Assembly (NCBI GenBank): GCA_946807835.1
Contig: OX327690.1
Coordinates: forward strand, 6,668,501 to 6,732,500
DNA from: Ailanthus altissimus
Lineage: Eukaryota; Streptophyta; Magnoliopsida; Sapindales; Simaroubaceae
Length of the DNA: 64,000 nt
Direction of reading: 5' to 3'
The notes beneath the pieces are model-generated. The model saw nothing but the letters and a program-made list of their open reading frames with translations. It made no database searches and was not told the DNA's origin. Position numbers and translations under genes: made by a program. Every line of letters begins with the position of its first letter. Position 1 is the stretch's first letter. Of the stretch, positions 49,670-61,300 are shown piece by piece.

Positions 49670-51795
49670 TCATGCTTTGCCAATGAACTCCACATTGAAT
49701 AAAAGAACTGAATCTGGCGGAATAATGCATGAACCTGCATACAGGAAACGAAATAGGACAGAATGCCAACTTAATCTACAGTTATTTGTACAAGAAGTAT
49801 GAAAAATACCTCCTCTGCATCCCGCCCCTCTCATACCATATGCAAGTTCCGGAGGAATCTTTAAAACGCGTTTTCCACCTAAATTAAGTTGGAGAAAGTA
49901 GATTAGCCATGTCCATGATCAAATTTAGTACAACATAGAAGTGCATTGTGGCAGGTGTGTCATACCAACAAGCATGGGAGGTATTCCGTCACCACCTATA
50001 ATGCCTTGGTCCCATCCTTTGATGACCTATTTGGATTCACCAAAACAAACATATGCTCAACCAACAAAAAATTTCAGTAGCAAAGAACATCACCCTTTTA
50101 TTCTCTTATGTTCACTTAGCATGTTGCTAACTTGATTAACAAACATATGATTTCAACTTAGGACAAATTTCGAAAAGATATATTGGTTACAAAACAAGTT
50201 CTGTAAATGAACTTAAATGAAGTCTCATTTGCATGTATGATGTATTTAATCTAATTTTTGAGACCTGTCAGTGTATAGTTAAACTGTACTTTCAATATCC
50301 CTTTCTCAGTCCCTCAGTCCCTCAAATGGGATTTTCTAGTCATTGACAACCATAAATGGTAGAATACAAGTAATACTACTGGTTCTTTTCTGTTGTGCCT
50401 TCTTCAGCATTCTCACTGTGTTAAGTTCCAACCATATGACTATACTTTCATTTGTGGATACAAGTTAACTCAATTGGTAAAGCCTTTAAGAGTGGTACAA
50501 AAGGTTTGAGTTCCAATCTCGCTCACACTAGGATTAGGGAGGGTTTTGCTTTATATTCATGTAATAAAAACAATTATACTTTCACTTAATTTTTAATTTC
50601 AAATTAAGTTTCTTTGCTCGAAGCATGTGATGATTTTTCCTGTTTATCATCGGTGACAATCAGCCTAACCCAATAATCTATTTCCTCCTTGCATTTAAAG
50701 ACGATCTCAAGGGCTAATCCCATGGAGAGGAGGATTCTTAATACTGAGGGAAAAAAAAAAAAAAGAATTCTGTAACCTTGTTGATTAAAGTCACAATCAA
50801 CATGGTAAAAAATCAAACCAAGTTTTAAAAGACAGGTTTTACCCAATTCAAGAGTCTCAGATTATAAACAGGAATTTGTAACTTTATTCTACCCTAGCAA
50901 GCAAGCACAGAAGTTAATATAAGATTATAACGGACATCAACATACCTCACCAACACCAACCCGAAAAGTTAGAGGCTTTCCACGATCGTAACTGCTATCA
51001 AAAACCTTCCCATTCTCCAATTTTCCAACATAGTGTGCCTGCGCATTATTTCATTCTAAGAATCAAGTGCCACTCAACAAACTAAATACTGCTAATTTCT
51101 TGATATAGCTTTAATATTTGGGGTGTAAATGAAATAGGCATATCCTTACAAAAGTAGCATGGAATTTAAACTCTTAAGTTAATGAACGACTGAAATAAGA
51201 TTCCATTTGCTTTGTGGAATTCTTCTGTGCACATCAGTTGCATTCAATCTTTCAATTCTATCAAACACTCATAAGCATGGCAAGGCAGCTGACAATCTTG
51301 TACTACTATTATCTTACTATGGTGCACATAATTTTATAAAAAAAATTTACTTTGTTTTACCACAATTCATTTGCATTAATTTAAAAGTAAAAAGGTCACC
51401 CAAAAAGAATTTACCTTAATCAGTTGTCCTTTGACAGCTTCAGGGCCAAAACCAACGACTTTATCACAGAAAGCAAGGCCTGAAGGAGCAACAGTTAATT
51501 CACATGGAGCATCTTCAGCGGCGGCTGAACTGGGTTGTGTCTGCAAGAGAATGTCAAGAAGGCCGAAGCATAGGCCAAAGCCAAATGCTTCTCTTCTCCT
51601 GAACAAAGTTGGAGTTGGGTACTCACACAGCTGCAGCTTTTGATGGGGACAGCTTTTCTGCTGGTGGTGACTTGAGAATTTGAAGTTGAAGGCTGGTGCT
51701 TCTGTATTATCAACATTTCTGACGAGGGGTCTAGTATTGGGTCTGCTCAGTTTTGTGGGATGGCAATTTCCAACTGAAAATGCCAGTGAACTCAT
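49670..51795 (-). CDS. FKBP13: Chloroplast thylakoid-lumen FKBP13 (peptidyl-prolyl cis-trans isomerase)
   Basis: Five exons on the minus strand: 51795-51415, 51038-50946, 50026-49966, 49878-49810 and 49734-49670, all with GT-AG introns. They total 669 bp and give 222 residues. I chose the second ATG (51795, MSSLAFSVG) because FKBP13 precursors begin this way; the frame is open upstream to an ATG at 51843. A stroma-targeting region is followed by a twin-arginine lumen signal (RRR at 66-68, hydrophobic 70-84, AAA at 91-93). The mature part is a single FKBP domain with [29 protein letters not shown] and IPPELAYG. The two cysteine pairs that form redox-sensitive disulfides in Arabidopsis FKBP13 are present: Cys98/Cys110 and Cys199/Cys204. 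The protein folds prolyl peptides in the lumen and is known to interact with the Rieske protein. All key parts look intact. Intron 2 carries a SINE-like insertion. Confidence 0.95.
50460..50585 (+). mobile_element. tRNA-derived SINE-like sequence in FKBP13 intron 2
   Basis: A degenerate pol III A box (TAACTCAATTGGTAAAG, about 50465-50481) is followed about 30 bp later by a B box (GGTTTGAGTTCCAATC, about 50503-50518). These are the spacing and sequences of a tRNA-related promoter. No cloverleaf with a mature acceptor stem is apparent, so a SINE or tRNA relic is more likely than a tRNA gene. It lies antisense to the host gene. Confidence 0.55.
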
Positions 51796-51843
51796 CTCCA
51801 CCAACCAAAATTTTGTATCAAACAGGATAGAACTCTGCCACAA

Positions 51844-53960
51844 TTGTAGTGGCAGTAAGAAAATTTCATGACAAATATTATTAAGATTTTTGTTTTTAAA
51901 AAAAAAGATATTTTAAGTTAGACTACTGTGCTGGGCCTAAGAAAATGGAAAGCCCAAGTTTACCCAAAAAAGTCTGAAACACAAAAACATACTGAACATT
52001 ATTTTTTTTTGGTGAGAAAACGGCTTGGGAAAAATGAATTTAGCAATTTCCATTTTTTTTTTTCTATTTTCCATGAAAGTTGACAGTGGTTAAGTAGTGT
52101 TTTCATAATTTTTTTCTCGTCTAACTTTTGTTTCTAACAGCCTTTGTCTTTAAATATAAATCTTCTCTTCAAATATTCTCACACATACAAATTTATCTGC
52201 TACTTCTTTTAGATATTTTTATATTCTCAAAACACGCTAAAATTTATATATAATTAAATTTTATCTCGATATAATTTTTAAATTTAACATTTCACCTCTC
52301 ACCTTTAATTTTGATTCTGTCTTTATTCATAATACAGAATGGTTGTTATTACATAAATTTAATATGGACCAACCAACTATAAGCAAACTTGCCCAAAATT
52401 CAATAACTCCCATATTTAAGAAATGTGATTTGGTTTATACCATAAAAGTTGAAAAACTCCGGGCAAATGAGATTCATATGAACCTAAAATAGATTATTAT
52501 AATTACTTGATTACATTGAATAGCAGGAAGTGAATTTTATGCAGTCTTGAGCATTGAGAACAAATGTTACGAACAGTTAAAAAAATTTAGCCATTGTATT
52601 TGTAGTTGAGCAAAATTGTCCTCTCTTTAGTTTTGATAAATTGAATAAATTGAAAACATAATTCAATTGTACAAAGAATTAATTTAAATTAATTGATATG
52701 TGATAAATTAAATAATTTGATTGAGTAAAAATGAAATGATAATTTAATTGAAAAATAATTGTTCAATTTTTTTTGACATATTTCCAACAAGCTTGTCTTA
52801 ATACCTTATATATCCCATATCTTATAATTAATAAGCATTATTTGTAATTAAAGAAAAATAATTTCAGCAGCAATCGGGTCCTTCCTACTTATTTGTGTAA
52901 TGATTATTCACAAATTAAAGTATTTAAATTACACATTTATATCATAAAAAATTTATACTACTAAATCATTTTTAAAATATTAAGCAAAAGTGCCACCAAG
53001 GCGATGTGTGGAAGAAATTGAGGTAAACGAACGACACGTGTTAGTCATTTTATAAATGTTTATGTTAATTGAAAGGAAAAAGGAAAAAGATTGACAAAAG
53101 TGAATTTGGAGGGATTCGAACCTGTTATATTAAAGCCAAAATAAGTGTCTTAGACCAATTCATTTATATGGACATTTTGTTTCATGATTTACGTATTTAT
53201 TTTATTTATTAGATTTTAAGTTCGATTTTCGGTTCAAACTAATCAATTCTATCAAAACAAAAACAATCAATTATGTACTACTAAATCCGAGCCGAACCAA
53301 AACTTTTGGTTCGATTAGTTTCGGTTCAGTTTGTCAGTTAAACAAATCGACATCCAATTCCAAGGCTTTCAGCCTATCTCTAGTAGGGATCTTACCCTTG
53401 TTTCTCTTTTCTCTCTAACTTTAGGTGCTTTTTTTTTTTCGTTTTCTTTCTTTTTTAATTTTTTGATAAGTTTTTTTTATTATTTTTTTGTTTGTTTTGC
53501 TTTTTGGCCACCGGGGGTTTGCCTAAGATGGGTAGTTTCATATTGGGGCTTCGTCGAGCCACCACGAACTTCGCTAAGGCTTACTAGCCTAGCTAAGCAT
53601 TTCAAGGTTGTTTCAGTGCACCAGATTAACTTCCTTCGACAAGCTCTTTGATGGATTCGATGATCCCTTTGTTAGTCTCTATTAATGATGGCAGCAAGCC
53701 ATTTTTTTGGCGAACTTTTTTGTTGGCTAACAGTTGAGCGTTCACTTGCCTGTCAAATTTCTAATGAGAGCTTTCCACTCCAAATCTTCCCAATTCATAT
53801 TCCAACTCCCATTGCCGCTGCTGTCCACTGCAGAAGAATTGTTACTATCAACCAAGCGAGTTAAGCTCACCGATAGTTGCTCTGTATAAAAATCTAGATA
53901 GAATGCAACATATAGTTTGGGATAGTGCTCTAAAATCATGTTTGTACTATTTTTATGAAC
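51844..53960. other. Intergenic stretch upstream of FKBP13
   Basis: Mostly AT-rich with no supported gene. The FKBP13 promoter should lie just above 51844, but I see no clear TATA element. At 53283-53335 there are CCGAACC/GGTTCGG motifs of a type common in degenerate plant repeats. From 53500 to 53720 composition is more balanced, but I recognise nothing. The frame at 53331-53651 is largely poly-Phe from T tracts. Confidence 0.4.
53104..53165 (-). mobile_element. tRNA-like / SINE relic
   Basis: On the minus strand an A-box-like TTGGTCTAAGACACTT is followed by a canonical B box GGTTCGAATCCCTCC (plus-strand 53109-53123), the usual arrangement of tRNA-derived sequences. The rest does not form a convincing tRNA. 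Confidence 0.5.
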
Positions 53961-53964
53961 TTAA

Positions 53965-55364
53965 TAAAGTTACAATGTAATTTATAGATATGGATTCCAT
54001 TCCTTTGTAGATCATAAGCTTTTATTTTGGTGGTATAATGAGATAAGCGGTTAGGAATGTAATTTACAGATATGGATTTCATTCCTTCCTAACAGAAATT
54101 AAAAAGAAGATTTCTTTAAGGGTTAATTCTAGAACTAAATATTTAGAGTGTTCAATTTGTAACACGATTACAAAATAACTGTTTAGGGGTGAATTATAGG
54201 TACTTAAGGATAAAGAAGTAATTAGAGGAGTAAAACTGTAATTGACCTAGCTCTAATTATGAATTATCTATGGAGGGTTAAATTGCATGTAGTGATTGAA
54301 TCAATAGACTGTTCTAAACTTTTTCAATACATTATATCTATAATTTCCAGTTTTTTTGTAGAATAACAATAGAATTAATAAATTAGATTAGTTAATTAAA
54401 GAGTTTAATTAATTATCTAAAATTTATTGAAGTTTGAAATTGTAGGTCCATAGGTCCTAATACCATCTTTTTCATTATTACAGTGAATAATTAAAAAAAG
54501 GATTGTGTTATTACACAAATTATTTGTGTCCAAAAAATAATTTTCAAAATATGTATGTTTATATTTGGAGAGTTAATTAATATAAAAAATATCTTAATGA
54601 GATATAATTAAATATTTAATTTAAAAAATTAAATAAATAAATTCTTAAAGATAATTTTTAAAATTATCAAAATGATTTTATTTTAATTTTAGTGTTTTCC
54701 TTTTATTAAAAGACTATTAGTCTAAAATATTTGGACTAATAGTCTTTTAATAAAAGGAAAACACTAAAATTAAAATAAAATCTTAAAGATAATTTTTGAA
54801 ATTATCAAAATGATTTTATTTTAATTTTAATGTTTTCCTTTTATTAAAAGACTATTAGTCCATTTATTTTGGAAGTCTTCTAATACTCAATTGTTGGGTT
54901 TATACGTTAACTAAAAATAGTAGGACTCTATGTGGTTTACATGTATTAAGTTTCTTTTTAAAAGATAATGATTTAATTAATAAATATTATTAATTAAATT
55001 AAAATAATAATAGCTTATTATTTTAAAGATATTTTAAAAGGAGAAGATTAGTCTAAAAATGAGACATACGTAAAAAATACTCTTTCACAGAATACGTATT
55101 CTTTCTTTAGAAGAAAAAAAATTGAAAATCCCACTCTTCCTCTTACTGTAGAACATGAGGTTTAGTTTGAAATCATTTGATAGAAAAAAACTTAATGTGT
55201 ATTCAAAGTATATTTTTGTTTCTTGTTGATTCTTATTTATTTTAAACATCAAATTCATATATTTATAAGATTTTAAGATAAAAAGAGTTTTTATTTAATT
55301 TAAGTAAAACTTAAAAACATTTTATTTTCTATTCCGCTGCATTATAAACGTCATAACACCAACA
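53965..55364 (+). mobile_element. LTR-like element related to the 21 kb repeat (left end uncertain)
   Basis: The part 54045-54470 matches the reverse complement of 21476-21916. The right end reads ATTCCGCTGCATTATAAACG and then ACACCAACA (55364), which resembles the right end of LTR-A (TTCCGCTGTGC...CCAACA) and of plant copia LTRs. No matching 5-bp duplication to CTTAC (55365-55369) was found on the left, so the start is approximate. It contains a 34-bp direct repeat (about 53974 and 54057) and the perfect inverted repeat described separately. No coding region. Confidence 0.6.
54643..54860. repeat. Perfect 49-bp inverted repeat plus a third direct copy
   Basis: 54674-54722 and 54734-54782 are exact reverse complements (49 bp each) separated by an 11-bp loop. 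A third copy of the left arm, in direct orientation and with one mismatch, lies at 54812-54860. The left and third copies belong to an 80-bp direct repeat (54643-54722 and 54781-54860). A transcript would form a long perfect hairpin. Confidence 0.95.
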
Positions 55365-55600
55365 CTTACGGTGATCCATCCCCTCTTAAGGCCACTTACA
55401 GATGGATCCCATCATGGACACTTGTCCACATCTTAGCTAAAGCATACTAACATCATTATGAAAACGTGGCACGCAGGCCAATAGATAAAGTATACCCGAA
55501 AAGTAAACAAAGTACGCTAGCACACTTTATAATTAAACATGACTTTAATAATTAAACATGACCTGTCAACAGTGGCACCTCATTTATTAATTGGGTCCTA
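55365..55600. other. Intergenic stretch
   Basis: No gene seen between the LTR-like element and the caulimovirid-like sequence. Confidence 0.4.
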
Positions 55601-58260
55601 TATGTCTTATGGCTCTGGCTGGGTGTACAGTGGAGTCAATAATTGACTAGAGTCTGGGTCTGGGACTTCTGTTCTCTGGATGGCATTTTTGATTTTGTGC
55701 ATTGGTGGGGCTGAGCATCTTGGAATAAGGAGAGATTAAGATTGGGTTATTGAGTCACTGATGTTGAACTTTGGTGGGGCATTTGTGGTTGTGAAAAAGA
55801 GTCTGGGTCCAAGTATTTTTTTTGTATAGAAGACTCATTGAGTGATGGTGTTGGGTGTAGTTGGTGACTCAGGCATATCAAACATTGGTTTTCCTTTTTC
55901 TGTGGTCGTAATTTGAGATTACATTTTGGATACGTCTTTGGAATTCGTTTGAGATGATTTTCCATAAGGCTTGGTCTTCCGCAAATATCCAAACAGATGG
56001 AGGGATTGTCTGGTTCTTCTTAGCAAGTGTTTTTTCTAATATCCCGATTTCTATTGTGTTCTTCAGCATTATTTTTTAAGGAATATGGAAGAACAAAATA
56101 TTTTTCAACAGTAGAATAATATTGGATTTCCATATCGGATATAATTATACCTTTTTGTTGAAAGAAAAGAATAGTCTTCAGGAATTTCTGTGAGAACTGA
56201 GACCGTTTGTTCAAAAGACAAGCAAATTTATGATACCATCAGAAAAGAGGGTGAAACCACTGTAGGAACTTGGCTGCTGGATGATTTAGATTTGGTTGGG
56301 TATGAAGCTATTCTATCATTCTGAGAATAGGAAATTCTATGGCAATAGTGTATAAGTTCAGTAAATACATGAGTATATATAAGGCCGAATTGGACAATGT
56401 GTGAGGAGGATTGAAACTAAAAAGGTTAAAAAAGGGGTATTCAGGGTGAAAATTTAGATCGTCTAATACGGTTGATCCTTTTTCTAAGACAGCCTGTTCA
56501 ACATAAAATTTAATGAGGATGAGTGTTTACGCTCAAAATAATGTGGCTATCGCAATATAGATTGAGGTGTCAATCCCACGAGAAATTTTTTGGCAAAATA
56601 AGTTGGTGAAGTAAAATATTAAAACAGTAGCAAAGGATAAAATTAATTGATTTAAGTGGATGAGATAGAATTGCCTATGATTTGAAAGAAATATCTTATG
56701 ATAATTTAAATAAGGCTTCGAGAATCACAATTATGCTTTATAAATCTACTCTACACTTTGATTCAGTGTTTATAACTCAATTGACAGTTTTACATCTAAA
56801 CAATCAATCAGAAGATATATAAAATATAGCCCATTTGATAACACATGCATTTGATATAACTAAACTCTTTTGCAAATATTAACACAAATCATGTTTATTT
56901 ATACAAGTTATCTAAGATCCACAATATATAATTTTGACAATATTGCAGTAAAAGATCAACTTGAATATCAAATATTTATTACCCTTACATGTTATCCAAG
57001 ATCGACAATATATCAATTTGACAATATTGCAGTAAAAGATTAACATATAAAATAATGTAACCAATAACAATTATAATTCAACAAGAATCACATAAGAAAA
57101 GCATGACTGAACATATATGAGACATGAGAATTATAATCTCTGGATTATAGAAAATAAACTAGATAAGAGTTTAATCAAAACTAATCTTACAACATTTGTA
57201 GCTCTTGACAACGAATCAAAGCATAGAAGTAGATTTATTACACATAAAAGTTCATCTCTTAGCCTTGCCAAAAACTCTAGCCTAAATTACAATACATGTT
57301 AATGAGAAAAAAAAAGAGAGAATTATCTAATATTGAAAATGTCCTAAGAGTCTCCTTATATAGGCAATGAATGAAAATATGTCATGGGTGACATCAATCT
57401 TCATTAATTTTAGGCCAATAACTCATTCATCCAATTGCAACACGTTTTTGATAATGTAAATGATCGATGTAGCCTCTATGGCCAACATAAAAGTTGTATC
57501 ATTTTGTCTCTTCTTTCCATAGGCACTGAGTTCATACAAATTAGATGAGTATCCAATGAGATATGAGTAAAATTCCAAAGATACATCAGATTTTGGCCAA
57601 CAACCATTTTACCCACTTACAATGCAATTTGGTTCATGATAACGACTGATTTGGACTTTACCATCAACATAAGAGTTGTTGATAATTAAGTCAGTATTTT
57701 ATATCTTTAAGAATTATACTAATTGAGTACGTATTTTGTGAGATACGGTCCAAATACGTGAGTTAGGTCAAGCTGGGCAGAAGTTGTAGCCCGATTCTAT
57801 TGTATCTCAATTTTTGGCCCATAACATGTTGGATTTGCTTTTTTATTTATTCTTCAAGTTTGTGTAAGATTGAGTCATGTTATAATAGGTTCAAGAATTT
57901 CTTCATTTTGATTTCTACATTGAGAGTTATGTCCATTTTACCTAAACTTGTGCAAATAACATTCATTAACCACAATTTAAAGAGAACACTTTATTTCAAG
58001 CTAAAATACAAGAAAATGCTAAAATTAGTGACATTAAATGGTGATTGAATCTCTTAATAAATATGCATTTTCATGTTCTCATCAATGAGAGCATAGAGGT
58101 GTAAGATTTTGGTTTTGAGATGATCTGGGAGCGATGGGGGGGGGGACAGGTGTTGCAGGTGAATTTATGGTATTAGTATTCATGGTGGAAATGGTGAAAA
58201 TTTGGGATTGTTTTGCGGGGCTTTTGTGATTTGATTTTGTGGGTCGTGGGTATTTATAAG
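55600..58260 (-). pseudogene. Caulimovirid-like leader and first ORF region, interrupted by a solo LTR
   Basis: On the minus strand, below the RNase H region, come a TATA-like element at 58251-58258 and an ATG at 58183 that opens a proline-rich frame through a run of ten C (plus-strand G run 58136-58145). This frame enters the inserted LTR at 58084. Beyond the insertion, broken minus-strand frames (56214-56020, 56069-55878, 55992-55747) continue the decayed coding region. Their relation to the first ORF of an endogenous pararetrovirus is inferred from position, following RNase H and a promoter as in viruses with a circular map. Frameshifts and stops show it is non-functional. Confidence 0.5.
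56524..58084 (-). mobile_element. Solo LTR, reverse orientation, in the caulimovirid-like sequence (TSD ATGAG)
   Basis: The 1561-bp element starts TGTTTACGCTC and ends TTCTCATCA on the plus strand. It is flanked by ATGAG at 56519-56523 and 58085-58089. The gypsy-type 3' motif occurs reversed near the left end (GGTGTCAATCCCACGAG, about 56568-56584), so the LTR lies on the minus strand. Short frames inside it (57117-57302, 57800-58048) show no domain. Confidence 0.92.
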
Positions 58261-58329
58261 GTTTCTTGAGAGAAAATCTGCCAAAACATTGTCTTTTCTT
58301 TTAAGATGTTTAACTTTAAAGGAATAGTT

Positions 58330-61300
58330 AGCAAACCATTGTTGCCATCTGAGTAGTTGCTGGCTTGGATTCCTTTTTGTTTGAATTCAAGTATCTTGAG
58401 AAAAGAGGACATGTCAAGCTCAATCAAAAATTGGTGTCCGATGAGATGGAACTCAAAATTTTCAATGGCATGCTTAACAGCTAAAAGTTCTTTAAATGTG
58501 CTGTGATAATGGATTTCTGAGCCGAAAAAGGCTCCACTTTTGTATCCACAGATTTGGCTTTTTTCCTTCTTTTCTTCAATCAGAATAACACCCTAATAAA
58601 GATCACTGGCATTTATTTGAATGATTCATCGTCCATCAGAAGGGATCTATAAATGAGGCAAATTTGGTGCAAGTTTCTTCAATGTTTTAATAGCTGTTGT
58701 TTGGTATTCTGTCCAGGGGAATGGTTTTTTTTTAGCATCAAATAAAGTGGCTTTGTCACATGGGCTAACTTTGGAATAAAGTCGGCCATATAATTGATGA
58801 TGTTGAGGAATTGCTATAGCTATATCTTAGTGAGCTGTGAGTCTGGAAAAGTGAGGAGTTGGTTATCAATGTGAGGTTGCAAAGCATATGCGCCATCTTG
58901 AATATGCATACAAAGGAAATCAATTTCATGGTGGCCCACTTGGCATTTAGTGGGAGAAATTATAATGTCATGCTGTTGTAGCAAGGTTCTAAATTGTAAT
59001 AAAAGTCTATAGTGTGAATCTGCACTATGCTGGATAGGGTCAAAGACTTTCATCATAGCTTTTTGAAATAGAGATGAGGCTATTTTTAAACCAAAAGACA
59101 TAACAGTCTACTGATAATGATGGGTTGGTGTACAAAAAACTATTTGGGTTTATCATTTGAGTGGATGTCAAGCTGCTAAAATCCTGATTTGATATCGAAC
59201 TTTGAAAACAATTTTGCTTGGACAATTTTTTAAAACAGGGCAGGTTTATTAGGTAATGGAAAATTTTCATCCTAGAGGAAATAATTTAAAGGCTAATAAT
59301 TAATCCGTAATCGGGATTTTCCTCTAATTTGTTCACTCATTTTATTGACGTAAAAGGCTTGACAGACCTATTGGAAAGATGTGGGCTATATAAGTCTTTC
59401 ATACAATAACTGGTTTAACTCACTTGAGGCTAATTGTAAGTGGTATGGGTTCATACTCGGATGGCTGGTTTTGGTAGGATTAATATCAATACTTTTTTTT
59501 GAAAGGAAGGGTAACAAAGAAGGCTGGGTTGGTCCATAAACGATTTGGACACTTCAGAAGAAATTCAGTATAACTGTTGGCTGCTGACTGGACTTTTAGT
59601 TGTTTAAAAATTGGGTTGAATAAGTCAATGAAAAAGTAGTTGGGCACTTGTGACCAAGGGAGAAAATAATCATTGAATTTAAGTTTATTGAGCCTAGTTT
59701 GAACTTTCTTTTCTAAAAGTTTGTGGATAAGATTAAATTTGATATTAATGTCTTTATCGGGGAGATCGAATCCAAGGAGTTTATGAGTAATTTTGAGTCC
59801 TGAAAAGAATTCAAGAAACACTATTTTACTGATCATGATCGCAGTGAAGAGTTGGCCATTGGCTGCACGAAAAGTTTGGTTGTAGGATTTCTAGTATTTT
59901 TGTGGGAGAATGCAAGGGTTTAGAATGGATGCTGCTGTACTAGTATCGAAGAATCTTGAAACTTGGATAAGATTGTCATACTTGGATGGAAAGACCCTTA
60001 GTTTGACCATAAGAACTGAAGTGGCACTTGCAATGTATTGTGCAGGGTGTGTTTGGATAGGTTGGATATAAAGGGATTCAGGGATGGACTTATTGTCTGA
60101 GGAAGAGATAGTAAGAAGGGTATCACTATCAGATTCACTCTGTTCAAAGAACAAAGATTCTAAATCATGATTTTTTGGGTGATTTTGGGAAATGGCTGTG
60201 ATGTGGGATAACACTTTTTTTTTTTTCAAAAGCTTGTCTAGACAATTTTTTGCAAAATGACCTTTCTTTTTGCAAGCGAAGCATAGGCTTGATTTTCTGC
60301 TGAAGCACACTTTTTTTTGAAGTATCATCTCTTTGGTTTCTTTGTGAAACAGAAATTTCTGTGATGTTTGTTTTTTTTTTTTTTATATAGGATAAGCAGT
60401 GGCATTCATTCTTTGAAAATTTAACAAGAATATCAGGACGAGCAAATGATTTTTGGATTTTTATTCCCATCTTATCAAATTTCTTAAAGAATTTATACCT
60501 TGAACATAATTTGTCCAGAGTTGTAAGGATCAATTGTTGTATAGCACCAAGTGTGGCATTGGTCAGTGTGTAACCCTTTGTTTCAATAAGTCTTAAGGCC
60601 TATTTGCCAAGTGGCTTTGGGACTGAATTGAGATAGGCCTATTTAAGGTTTGGGTCATCAATTCCAAGAACATAATACCATAAGAACTGAAGTGGCACTT
60701 GTAATGTATTGTGCAGGGTGTGTTTGGATAGGTTGGATATAAAGGGATTTAGGGATGGACTTATTGTCTAAGGAAGAGATAGTAAGAAGGGTATCACTAT
60801 CAGGTTCACTCTGTTCAAAGAACAAAGATTCTAAATCATGATCTTTTAGGTGATTTTGGGAAATGGCTGTGATGTGGGAGAACACTTTTTTTTTTCAAAA
60901 GCTTGTCTAGACAATTTTTTGCAAAATGACCTTTCTTTTTGCAAGCGAAGCATAGGCTTGATTTTCTGCTGAAGCACACTTTGTTTTGAAGTATCATCTC
61001 TTTGGTTTCTTTGTAAAACAGAAATTTCTATGATGTTTGTTTTTTTTTTTTATATAGGATAAGCAGTGGCATTCATTCTTTGAAAATTTAACAAGAATAT
61101 CAGGACGAGCAAATGATTTTTGGATTTTTGTTCCCATCTTATCAAATTTCTTAAAGAATTTATACCTTGAACATAATTTGTCCAGAGTTGTAAGGATCGA
61201 TTGTTGTATAGCACCAAGTGTGGCATTGGTCAGTGTGTAACCCTTTGCTTCAATAAGTCTTAAGGCCTATTTGCCAAGTGGCTCTGGGACTGAATTGAGA

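Noticed and set aside
51796..51843. Upstream ATG (51843) for FKBP13
   Set aside because: FKBP13 precursors begin at the MSSL-type methionine at 51795. The extra 16 residues are probably leader, although they cannot be excluded.
53104..53165. Functional tRNA gene on the minus strand
   Set aside because: Only A- and B-box motifs are recognisable. No complete cloverleaf with acceptor and anticodon stems could be drawn.
53331..53651. 106-codon plus-strand frame
   Set aside because: Mostly phenylalanine from T tracts, with no domain and no sign of conservation.
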